From: Devosia marina | GTDB taxonomy: Bacteria; Pseudomonadota; Alphaproteobacteria; Rhizobiales; Devosiaceae | Direction of reading: 5' to 3' | DNA: 64,000 nucleotides | Assembly: GCF_009758415.1 (NCBI RefSeq) | Contig: NZ_WQRF01000003.1 | Span: 124,001-188,000 of the forward strand | Shown here: in pieces, positions 1 to 7,796 of the stretch | Layout: each line of letters starts with the position of its first letter | How positions within the stretch are numbered: the first letter of the stretch is position 1 | Notes under the pieces: generated by a model | The model's input: the letters and a program-made list of their open reading frames with translations, nothing else | The model's database searches: none | What the model was told of the DNA's origin: nothing | Position numbers and translations under genes: made by a program

Positions 1-1084
1 AGCCCGGCTTGGTGAAGGTGCCACCGATAAAATAGTCGAACTGGGCGGTGTCGAGCGGCCAGGCAATGCTGGCCACGCGGGCATCGAGCCGCAGCCGCTC
101 GGCCTGCCCGAACAGATTGCGCCAGAGGTGGTAGCCCTCTAGCCCCAGCCCATCGACCGTCGAGAAGGTTGCGCCCAGACCAAACCGACGTCCCGGCAGT
201 TCCTCCACGATCAGGTCATAGGGCAGCAAACCATCGCTGCCGATGCTGTCGGCCGCTTCCAGCCGCGCCGCGCGGAACACATCGAGCCGGTCGAGGCGCT
301 TCTGCGCGCGCTCCAGATCATCGGGGTCATATTCCTGGCCCACCGCCAGACCGGTCTGCTGCGCAACGAATGCCGGGTTCATATTGGTCGTGCCGGTAAC
401 GCGCACCGGGCCGAAGGCGGCCAGCCGCCCCGGATTAACCGTGATCGTTGCCGCCACCGTATTGGTGGCATGGTCGGCCACCACGTCGCGCGACACGATC
501 TCTGCCTTGGCGTAGCCCTGCTGCCGCCAGGCCTGCAACGCCAATTGCTCGGCCCTCAGGATCACCGCCGAACGGGCCACCTGCCCCACGCCAAAGCCGC
601 GCAACACGGGCAGGTCGACCTGGTCATAGGGGTCCAGTGTCGGTGGCGCCTGATTGACAATCACCACATCGCCAAAGCGGAACTGGGGCCCGGCAGTCAC
701 CGCGATGGTAACATCGACCGGGTCCGGCAAGCTGGAGTCAGGAGCCAGGCTGGAGGCTTCGCGGCCGCCAATGCGGATGCTGACGGCGCCGCCATAATGG
801 CCTTCGCCATAAAGCGCGGCCAGCAGGCGCCGATAGTCACCGCGCGCCTTGGCGATCAGCCCGGCCGCGCCCGAAGCCGGCTCTGCCTCGTCAGCCAGCA
901 AGGCTGAGGCATTGCGCAGCGCCGCTTCGACAGCGCCGCCCTCGCTGGAGGTGAAGGTCACGAAATAGGGTTGCGGATCAACGATCACCGCATCGGCGTC
1001 GATCTCGGACTGGTCTTCAAAGAACTTGATGCCAAAAAGCTCGAAACCGACAGCAGGCATTGTCGCCGCAGCCGACAGGGCCAT
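1..1084 (-). CDS. tamA: TamA-like outer-membrane assembly factor, partial (3' end outside window)
   Basis: About 360 residues of the N-terminal part are visible; the C-terminal barrel lies beyond the left edge. The sequence reads as POTRA-like repeats leading into the start of an Omp85 beta-barrel (conserved stretches LPYDLIVEELPGRRFGLGA and GLEGYHLWRNLFG). TamA sits in the outer membrane and, with TamB, helps insert outer-membrane proteins or move lipids. The ATG used here is at 1084. The frame stays open upstream and encodes a good signal-peptide core (LVTSIGALCIAMALSAAA), so translation probably starts at a non-ATG codon near 1132, behind a purine-rich GGGCGGG. A tamB gene would be expected next, outside the window. 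Confidence 0.85.
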   Translation of the reverse strand, partial: MALSAAATMPAVGFELFGIKFFEDQSEIDADAVIVDPQPYFVTFTSSEGGAVEAALRNASALLADEAEPASGAAGLIAKARGDYRRLLAALYGEGHYGGAVSIRIGGREASSLAPDSSLPDPVDVTIAVTAGPQFRFGDVVIVNQAPPTLDPYDQVDLPVLRGFGVGQVARSAVILRAEQLALQAWRQQGYAKAEIVSRDVVADHATNTVAATITVNPGRLAAFGPVRVTGTTNMNPAFVAQQTGLAVGQEYDPDDLERAQKRLDRLDVFRAARLEAADSIGSDGLLPYDLIVEELPGRRFGLGATFSTVDGLGLEGYHLWRNLFGQAERLRLDARVASIAWPLDTAQFDYFIGGTFTKPG

Positions 1085-1448
1085 GGCGATGCACAAGGCG
1101 CCAATACTCGTTACCAGACGCGCGCTTTGCAGTGGTCTATCCCGCCCTTTTACGCTTCAACCAAACCGGGCTGAAACCAAGATTGCCGCATGGACGGAAA
1201 GATTGCGTTAATCCTTCCCCGCCCTGTTCTGCTCCCGCCCAAAAGGCGAAGATTTCGTGGCGAGTTTAGGGCCTCCGGCCTCAGCCGAACAGCCTTTGCA
1301 TTGAATTTGTTCGATTTTGATTGCCAGGACGTGGCCGAAGCGCAACGCGACGAGCCGAACCGCACGGCCAATCATGCCAGTGGCATGATTGGAGGTGAGA
1401 AGCCCGTGAGAGCTATGCTCGATTGGCTCGATATCCAGGTACCAAGCC
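1085..1448. other. Intergenic region between macB and tamA
   Basis: No credible gene lies in these 364 bases. Short overlapping frames on both strands lack ribosome-binding sites and family resemblance. The part next to tamA probably encodes its signal peptide. The region contains a 25-base perfect inverted repeat at 1368-1392, listed separately, and presumably the tamA promoter. Confidence 0.5.
1368..1392. repeat. Perfect 12-bp inverted repeat around one base
   Basis: CCAATCATGCCA is followed by one G and its exact reverse complement, TGGCATGATTGG. There is no T-run on either side, so it is not a typical intrinsic terminator. It lies about 235 bases upstream of tamA and 57 bases downstream of the macB stop. 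It could be an operator or a protein-bound cruciform-type site. Confidence 0.6.
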
Positions 1449-3449
1449 CTATTCTCGCGCCAGTGCCTCGACCGGATCAAGCCGCGCCGCCGAGCGGGCG
1501 GGCATGAAGCCAAACACCACGCCGATCACACTGGCCGAAATGATCGCCAGTATGATCGACTCGGTGGAATAGGCCAGCCGGGCGCCCGAAACGATAGCCG
1601 TCAGCCCCTGGCCCAACGCAAAGCTTAGCGCCACCCCGGCAGCCCCGCCGGCAAAGCACACCAGGATCGCCTCGATCAGGAATTGCCGCATGATATCGCT
1701 GCGGCGAGCGCCCACGGCCATGCGAATGCCGATCTCCTTGGTGCGCTCGGAAACCGAGACCAGCATGATGTTCATCACCCCAATGCCACCCACGACCAGC
1801 GAAATCACCGCAATGGTGGAGATCAGGATGGACAGCGTCGCCGATGTCGACTGGATGGTCTCGCGGATCGTGTCGGTATTCTGCAGGAAGAAGTCCTGCG
1901 TCCCGCCATGCAGCCGTGTCAGCAATTCGGTGATTTCCACCTCGGCCTGCGCGGTATCGTAGTCGTCCGCAATCCGCACGGCGATGGAATTGAGATAGCT
2001 CTGGCCCAGAATGCGGCTCATGGCCGAGGTGTAGGGCACATAGACATTGGCGTTATTGCCACCCGGCCCGAAACCGGAACTGGTTTCTACAACACCGATA
2101 ACCCGCACCGGAACCTTGCCCAGCATGATGACTTCGCCGATTGGATCCCCGCCATTGGCGAAGATGGAATCCACCGCATTCTGGTCGATCACCGCTTCCT
2201 GGGCCATGGCGGTGACACTGTCTTCACCGAAGCCGGAACCGGCGGTGAAGCTGCGGCCATTGACCTGGAAATACTCCGTGCCCACCCCCGTCACCGAGGC
2301 ATTCGTCGCGGTGTTGCGATAAAGCGCGGTGGCATTGGCGCTGACCTGTGGTGTCACACTGTCGGCATAATCCTGTTCGGCCAGCGCCTCGGCATCGGTC
2401 GGCCGCAGCGTCCGCACCCGCCCCGAGCGCATGTCCCCAAAGCCGGAGCCGGGATAGACATTGATGGTATTGGCGCCAATCGAGGAAATATTCTCCAGCA
2501 CGGTCTGCTGGCTCCCCTGCCCCAGCGCCACCACCGCCACCACTGAGGCAATGCCGATGATGATGCCGAGCATGGTCAGGAACGTCCTGAGCTTGTGCGC
2601 GCCCATGGCCCGCAAGGCCATGCGCAGGGCTTCTCCGGTACTATCCAGACCGCGCCGCCAGCTTGCCGCGACCTTCATCTCGGTTGCGGCCTTTTCGACC
2701 TGGCGCGGCTCGACATTGTGCCGATCGGCAATGATCTCGCCATCGGCGATTTCGATCACTCGTTCGGCCTGTGCAGCAATTTGTGGGTCGTGCGTGACGA
2801 GAATTATGGTGTGCCCGTCGGCATGCAACTCCTTGAGCAAAGCCATCAATTCCTTGCCCGACTGGGAATCCAGCGCGCCAGTAGGCTCGTCGGCCAGAAT
2901 GACCTCGCCGCCATTCATCAGCGCCCGCGCCACGCTGACACGCTGCTGCTGCCCGCCTGAAAGCGCGTTGGGCCGATGGTCAAGACGCTCGCCCAGCCCC
3001 AGCCGGGTCAACAGCGCAATGGCCCGTTCGCGTCGCGCGGCCGCGTCGACACCGGCATAGACCGCTGGCACCTCGACATTCTCCACCGCATCGAGATCGG
3101 GGAGAAGCTGATAGCGCTGAAAGATAAAACCGAAATGCTCCCTCCGGAGCGCGGCCAGCGCATCGGCATCGAGCTTGCTGACATCCTGGCCGGCAAAGCG
3201 ATAGCTGCCTTCGCTCGCCCGATCCAGACAACCAAGGATGTTCATCAGTGTCGACTTGCCCGAACCGGACTGGCCGATGATGGCAACCATCTCGCCACCG
3301 TGAATTTCAAGATCAACGCCCTTGAGGACGGCCACCGATTCCGGGCCCGCCTGGAAGCGCCGTACGAGACCGTTGATCGAGATGATCGGCGTTCCGGCCT
3401 CGACCGGCCTGGCGCCCAGCCTGTCGGAGTTGCTGAGAGGACGGTTCAT
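1449..3449 (-). CDS. macB: MacB-type ABC transporter, fused ATPase and permease
   Basis: A 666-residue inner-membrane protein that with MacA and a TolC-like channel exports macrolides, peptides or other substrates across the envelope. The N-terminal ATPase (about residues 25-250) has Walker A GQSGSGKST, signature LSGGQQQR and Walker B ILADEPTGALD. The rest carries the MacB layout: one membrane helix near residues 285-310, a large periplasmic domain and three C-terminal FtsX-type helices ending in a PARSAARLDPVEALARE tail. Length matches E. coli MacB (648). It starts 7 bases after the macA stop, so the pair is one operon. No TolC gene is visible here. Confidence 0.93.
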   Translation of the reverse strand: MNRPLSNSDRLGARPVEAGTPIISINGLVRRFQAGPESVAVLKGVDLEIHGGEMVAIIGQSGSGKSTLMNILGCLDRASEGSYRFAGQDVSKLDADALAALRREHFGFIFQRYQLLPDLDAVENVEVPAVYAGVDAAARRERAIALLTRLGLGERLDHRPNALSGGQQQRVSVARALMNGGEVILADEPTGALDSQSGKELMALLKELHADGHTIILVTHDPQIAAQAERVIEIADGEIIADRHNVEPRQVEKAATEMKVAASWRRGLDSTGEALRMALRAMGAHKLRTFLTMLGIIIGIASVVAVVALGQGSQQTVLENISSIGANTINVYPGSGFGDMRSGRVRTLRPTDAEALAEQDYADSVTPQVSANATALYRNTATNASVTGVGTEYFQVNGRSFTAGSGFGEDSVTAMAQEAVIDQNAVDSIFANGGDPIGEVIMLGKVPVRVIGVVETSSGFGPGGNNANVYVPYTSAMSRILGQSYLNSIAVRIADDYDTAQAEVEITELLTRLHGGTQDFFLQNTDTIRETIQSTSATLSILISTIAVISLVVGGIGVMNIMLVSVSERTKEIGIRMAVGARRSDIMRQFLIEAILVCFAGGAAGVALSFALGQGLTAIVSGARLAYSTESIILAIISASVIGVVFGFMPARSAARLDPVEALARE

Positions 3450-3456
3450 GGCCCGC

Positions 3457-4656
3457 CTAGCCTCCGCGCCGCATCATCATTGGCCCGCCAGAGCCACTGG
3501 GTCCACCTGGGCCGCCCGAACTGGAATTCAGACGCGCGCCAGTTGCGTTGACGACAAGGTCTCCTTCTTCGAGGCCAGAAACGATTTCGGCATTGATGTT
3601 GTTGTTGAGCCCTACCTCCACGCGCACCCGCCGCATCTCCTCACTGGCCGGATCATAGACTGTGACCATCGCGCCGCCATCCGGCCCCTGCCTTGTAACC
3701 AGGCCGGAGGGTAGGGACAGAACGTTGCGCGCCTCCGCCAGAACGATGGTCACCGATGCCGTCATCGAAATGCGCAGGCGATGATCGGGATTGGGCACCT
3801 CGAACAGCCCATTGTAATAGACCGCACTGCCCGAACTGGACGTGTCATTGGCGATCGAGGTCGGCGCCGGTTCGATTTCGCGCAGCGTCGCTTCGATGCG
3901 TCGGTCCGGTTCGCCCAGAATGGTGAAATAGACCTTCTGGCCAGCGCTGACCTTGACCACATCGGCTTCCGATATCTCGGCCTTGATGACCATGGTGTCC
4001 AGGTTGGCGATCTTGGCAATCGTCGGCGTCGCCGAATTGGCATTGAGCGTCTGCCCTTCCTCGACCAGCAAGGCGACCACGGTGCCATCGGCCGGCGCCA
4101 CGATCTGGGTGCGCGCCAGATCGAGTTCGGCGGACTCCACCGTCAGTTCCGCCTGAGCAATCTGCGCGTCAAGCTGGTCAATCTGCGCCCTGGCCTGTTC
4201 CACGGCGGCCTGCGCTGTTTCCAGCGCCGTCTGCGAGACCAGGCTATTGGCGTTCAACTGCTGCTGCCGCGTCAGCGCGGTTTCCGCCTGGGCCAGAATG
4301 GCCTCCTGATTGCGTCGCTGCGCCTGTATGCCCGCCAGCGCCGCTTCGGCCGATTTCACCGCGTTTTCCTGATTGAGACTGTCAATCTCGGCGATCAGAT
4401 CGCCACGGGATACATTGTCGCCCAGGCTCACATGCACCGCTTTGATGCTGCCAGACACTTCCGCGCCCACGCTGACCAGCGCGCTCGCCTCCAGCACGCC
4501 CGAGGCCAACACAGTGGTCTCGATATCCCCGCGCCCGACTGTCACCGTATCGGGCGTGGTGCTGGCCTGTGTCGGGGCCAGGAAATACCACCAGCCCGCC
4601 GCAGAACCACCGCCCAGGAGGATCAGAACAAGCAGGAAATTGACAAAACGCTTCAT
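3457..4656 (-). CDS. macA: MacA-type periplasmic adaptor protein
   Basis: A 399-residue membrane-fusion protein that bridges MacB to the outer-membrane channel. Residues 4-26 form an uncleaved N-terminal anchor. A barrel-sandwich lipoyl half is followed by a long alpha-helical hairpin rich in Ala and Gln (about residues 95-185), then beta-barrel and membrane-proximal domains. The C-terminus is an unusual Gly/Pro/Ser-rich tail ending MMMRRGG. It precedes macB by 7 bases. The upstream region is shared with the divergent SDR gene at 4825. Confidence 0.92.
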   Translation of the reverse strand: MKRFVNFLLVLILLGGGSAAGWWYFLAPTQASTTPDTVTVGRGDIETTVLASGVLEASALVSVGAEVSGSIKAVHVSLGDNVSRGDLIAEIDSLNQENAVKSAEAALAGIQAQRRNQEAILAQAETALTRQQQLNANSLVSQTALETAQAAVEQARAQIDQLDAQIAQAELTVESAELDLARTQIVAPADGTVVALLVEEGQTLNANSATPTIAKIANLDTMVIKAEISEADVVKVSAGQKVYFTILGEPDRRIEATLREIEPAPTSIANDTSSSGSAVYYNGLFEVPNPDHRLRISMTASVTIVLAEARNVLSLPSGLVTRQGPDGGAMVTVYDPASEEMRRVRVEVGLNNNINAEIVSGLEEGDLVVNATGARLNSSSGGPGGPSGSGGPMMMRRGG

Positions 4657-4824
4657 GGCTCGGAATGGCCCAAATAGAGTCAGTATGCGTTTCCCATAAG
4701 CCCAATGGGTGGCAAATTCACGTTAGCACTGGGTAAGGCGCATTAAACTTTGGAAATGTTGACGCGGGCAGGAAGTGCGGTCCACCCTGCGCGCCAACTG
4801 TTGACCACCCCTCCAGGACCCATC

Positions 4825-5601
4825 ATGTATTCGCTGCTCGATCCCAGCCGCTTCGTTGTCTTCATCACCGGCGCCACTTCCGGTTTCGGCGCCGCGGCAG
4901 CCCGCCGCTATGTCGCTGCAGGCGGCAAGGTGATCGCGACCGGTCGCCGCGAGGACCGCTTGCTGGCACTGCGCGACGAACTTGGCCATGACAAATGCCA
5001 CATCATCCCGCTCGATGTGCGCGACCGCGCCGCCATGGAAGCGGCCATCGCCGCCATTCCCGCACCCTTCGACCAGATCAATATCGTGCTCGCCAATGCC
5101 GGCCTGGCTCTCGGCCTGCAGCCGGCGGCCGAGACGGACTTGCATGACTGGGAGACCATGATCGACACCAACATCAAAGGGCTGGTTTACACGGTGCGCC
5201 TGCTGTTGCCGGGACTTATCGCTCGCGGCGGCGGCCATGTGGTGACCCTGGGATCGGTGGCGGGTGAATTTGCCTATCCCGGCGGCTCGGTCTATGCCGC
5301 CTCCAAGGCCTTCGTTAAGCACTTCGCCCTCGCCATCCGCTCGGACCTGCAGGGCAAGAATGTCCGCGTCACCGATATCGAGCCGGGGCTGACCGAAACC
5401 GAATTTTCCGTGGTCCGCTTCAAGGGCGATGAGGATAAGGCGGGCAATGTCTATGCCAACACCAAGGCCATGACTGCCGAGGACATCGCCGAGTCCATCT
5501 TCTGGGCCACGTCGCTGCCCGAACACGTCAACGTCAACAAGATCCAGCTCATGGCCACCACCCAGGCGATTGGACCGTTCGACATCTACCGCGAGCAATA
5601 A
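4825..5601 (+). CDS. YdfG-like NADP-dependent SDR oxidoreductase
   Basis: A 258-residue classical short-chain dehydrogenase. TGATSGFG (residues 15-22) is the dinucleotide-binding turn, NAG is at 91-93, and the catalytic residues are S144, Y157 and K161. The C-terminal stretch VTDIEPGLTETEFS followed by VRFKGDEDKA is typical of YdfG, the NADP-dependent 3-hydroxy acid/serine dehydrogenase that also reduces malonic semialdehyde. The ATG at 4825 is preferred over the in-frame TTG at 4750 because an AGGA lies 7 bases before it and homologs start here. E. coli YdfG also reduces the malonic semialdehyde formed by the Rut pathway, which is worth noting given the RutR-like boxes near 18 and 22.6 kb; a functional link is only inference. 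Confidence 0.85.
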   Translation: MYSLLDPSRFVVFITGATSGFGAAAARRYVAAGGKVIATGRREDRLLALRDELGHDKCHIIPLDVRDRAAMEAAIAAIPAPFDQINIVLANAGLALGLQPAAETDLHDWETMIDTNIKGLVYTVRLLLPGLIARGGGHVVTLGSVAGEFAYPGGSVYAASKAFVKHFALAIRSDLQGKNVRVTDIEPGLTETEFSVVRFKGDEDKAGNVYANTKAMTAEDIAESIFWATSLPEHVNVNKIQLMATTQAIGPFDIYREQ

Positions 5602-5602
5602 G

Positions 5603-6634
5603 CTAGAGCCCCAGGAACGCCACCGTATCCGGATCGACGGGAATGCCTTCGGCGCGCCGCCGGTCCAGCTCTTCCCATTCCCTGTCGCCCGGCGCCATCA
5701 CGCGCCCGCCCTCGCGCACCGGGGAACCGCGCAACGCCGTCAGATAGGTGGTAATCGCCGCCCCAAAAGCGGCCCGGCCGGCAAATTTGGCCGGGTCGAT
5801 CACCAGCACGAAATGGCCCATATTCCGTGGCGTCGAAATATCATCGCCGCCATACATGGGGATGAAATCAGGATCGAGCGTGGTCCCTGTGAGCAGCGCC
5901 GAGAACAGCGTCGCTACCCCGGCGAGGGCCGCGCCCTTATAGCCGTAATCCGTGCCCCCCAGCGGCAGCAGCATGTCGGCTTCATGCGGGTCGGTGGTCA
6001 TCTCGCCATCTGGGGTTGCTGCGACACCTACGGGCAAAGCCTTGTCGAGCGAACGATGCAGCAGGACCCGGTTGAGCGGAATGGAGCTGGTCGCCATGTC
6101 GAGGAGCCACGGTCTGCTCCCCGGCACGGGCGCGGCAAAAGCCAGCGGATTGGTCCCGTGAAATTTCTGCGCGCCGTCAAACAGCGCCACCATGGAATCA
6201 GTATTGGTGGTGGCAAAGGTGACAAAGCCTTCTTCGGCCCCCGCCAGCGCATAGGCCCCCGCCGCCCCCAGATGCGAGGAGTTCTTGATACCAACCGCCC
6301 CTACGCCGGCCTCCCGCGCCAGTTCCATGCCAACCTCGACGGCCTTGTAAGCCGCGTAATGCCCCAGCCCGTCAGCGCCATCCACCATGGCGCTGCCCGC
6401 ACCGCGCTTGTCCACGCCAAGCTGCGGATCCTTGCTGAGCCGGCCGCCGGCCAGCATCCGGCAATAATGCCCGGTCAGCCGCACGCCATGACTGTCGACA
6501 CCCACCAGCGAGGCATGCAGCATGGCTCTGGTCGCCGCTGCCCTTGAGGCATCACTGGCGCCTGCCTCGGCCAGGCGCATCTCGACGCGCTCGGCCAGCA
6601 GGGTTTCGGTAAAACGGGGGGCTTCACTTTCCAC
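5603..6634 (-). CDS. Ldh2-family (malate/L-lactate/ureidoglycolate-type) dehydrogenase
   Basis: A 343-residue NAD(P)-dependent 2-hydroxyacid dehydrogenase of the MDH/LDH2 fold, the family that includes ureidoglycolate dehydrogenase AllD, sulfolactate dehydrogenase ComC and diketogulonate reductase. Family hallmarks are VGVDSHGVRLTGHYCRML near residue 50, the IKNSSHLGAAGAYA block and TNTDSMVALFDGAQKFHGTNPLAFAAP. It starts with GTG behind GAGGATG, ends one base from the convergent SDR gene, and shares a 168-base promoter region with the Rieske operon at 6803. The substrate cannot be fixed from sequence; AllD activity would fit purine catabolism but is not shown. Confidence 0.85.
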   Translation of the reverse strand: MESEAPRFTETLLAERVEMRLAEAGASDASRAAATRAMLHASLVGVDSHGVRLTGHYCRMLAGGRLSKDPQLGVDKRGAGSAMVDGADGLGHYAAYKAVEVGMELAREAGVGAVGIKNSSHLGAAGAYALAGAEEGFVTFATTNTDSMVALFDGAQKFHGTNPLAFAAPVPGSRPWLLDMATSSIPLNRVLLHRSLDKALPVGVAATPDGEMTTDPHEADMLLPLGGTDYGYKGAALAGVATLFSALLTGTTLDPDFIPMYGGDDISTPRNMGHFVLVIDPAKFAGRAAFGAAITTYLTALRGSPVREGGRVMAPGDREWEELDRRRAEGIPVDPDTVAFLGL

Positions 6635-6738
6635 GACGCATCATCCTCATAGACCTCAATCTGAGCCTTTTGATATGCACCATGCGGTCTTGGCGTATTG
6701 CGTGTCCACCATCATGCCTCAGACGCATGGCCCATACC

Positions 6739-6792
6739 CAACTTTGTGCTGGCACTGACCGCCCACCGGGTTATGCTTGGACAACAAAGTTG
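6739..6792. repeat. Spaced inverted repeat upstream of the Rieske operon
   Basis: CAACTTTGT at 6739-6747 is matched by its exact reverse complement ACAAAGTTG at 6784-6792, centres 45 bases apart, just before the start codon at 6803 and inside the divergent promoter region. It could form a leader hairpin or be two half-sites of a looping regulator. No regulator gene is adjacent. Confidence 0.4.
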
Positions 6793-6802
6793 AGACTGCC
6801 CC

Positions 6803-7699
6803 ATGCCAAACGCCATCGATCCGATTACCCGCAATCTCTGGCACGTTGTTGCCGCCACCAACGAACTGCCGATCGGCCTGATAGAAACCACGCTGCTGCT
6901 CGACACTCCCCTGGCGCTGACCCGCGGCAATGATGGCGAGCCCGTCGTCTGGCTGCGCAGCGATGAGGAGCAAGGCGACGAGATCGACGCCGAGACGATC
7001 GTCGAACGCCTGCCCGTCCGCACTGCCTATGGCTATACCTGGACCTGTCTTGGCACCCCGACCGATGACCTCTTCCCGATTCCGGAGTTTGCCGAACCCG
7101 ACCGGGTCAACATGAGCTGTGGCTCCATCGGCATTCATGTCTCCGCGCCACGGGCGGTCGAGAACTTCCTTGATATGGGCCACTTCCCTTACGTCCACAC
7201 CGATATTCTGGGCTCTGAACCGCACACCGAGGTCAAGGAATACGACGTCGAGGTGTCCGAGGAGCGCGACGAGGTGCTGGCCACCAGATGCAGGTTTATG
7301 CAGCCCCGTGCGGCCAAGTCGGCGACCCAGGCCATGGAAGTGGAATATGTCTATCGCGTGCCGCACCCGTATTGCGCGGTGCTCTACAAGTCCTGCCCCG
7401 AGGATGAAAGCCGCCGCGACGTGATCGGCATTTTCCTCCAGCCCATGACCGAGGAACGCTGCCGCGCCCATCTGTTGCAGTCGATGATCGATTCGACCTC
7501 GACCATTACCGACCTGCGGCGCTTCCAGCAGACCATTTTTGGCCAGGACAAGCCGATCCTGGAAAATCAATATCCCAAGAAACTGCCGCTCGACCCGCGC
7601 GCCGAAACCCCGATCCGCGCCGACAAGAGCGCCATCGCCTATCGCCGCTGGCTGAGCCAGAAGGGCATTACTTACGGCGTGATCCCTCAAGCGAGCTGA
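6803..7699 (+). CDS. Rieske-less oxygenase subunit, NdmC-like
   Basis: A 298-residue ring-hydroxylating/demethylating oxygenase that has the mononuclear iron domain but no Rieske cluster. The iron site is intact: D124, H127 and H132 keep the D-x2-H-x4-H spacing of naphthalene dioxygenase and VanA, and a late Asp in FGQDKPILENQ is the likely third ligand. The N-terminus keeps only the outer strands of a Rieske domain; the segment with the two Cys-x-His pairs is absent, with residues 50-75 running straight from DGEPVVWLR to the following strand. This is the arrangement of NdmC (N7-demethylase of P. putida CBB5), which takes electrons from a Rieske domain on NdmD. The next two genes match NdmD and NdmE. 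The substrate is unknown; an N- or O-methyl compound is likely. Confidence 0.85.
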   Translation: MPNAIDPITRNLWHVVAATNELPIGLIETTLLLDTPLALTRGNDGEPVVWLRSDEEQGDEIDAETIVERLPVRTAYGYTWTCLGTPTDDLFPIPEFAEPDRVNMSCGSIGIHVSAPRAVENFLDMGHFPYVHTDILGSEPHTEVKEYDVEVSEERDEVLATRCRFMQPRAAKSATQAMEVEYVYRVPHPYCAVLYKSCPEDESRRDVIGIFLQPMTEERCRAHLLQSMIDSTSTITDLRRFQQTIFGQDKPILENQYPKKLPLDPRAETPIRADKSAIAYRRWLSQKGITYGVIPQAS

Positions 7700-7796
7700 T
7701 CGCCCAGGTTGCCGCCTCGTACGCCAAGGGCCCCCGGCAACCAGTCCACAATATCTGCAGTCGTGGCGCGACTGCCGGCCTTGACGGACAAGCCAT

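Noticed and set aside
1683..2546. Long + strand open frame of 287 codons opposite macB
   Set aside because: It lies wholly antisense to macB, is rich in His/Asp/Gly runs typical of the reverse strand of GC-rich genes, and has no family resemblance. Similar antisense frames at 7668-8708, 9237-10361, 28513-29751 and 35588-36607 were rejected for the same reason.
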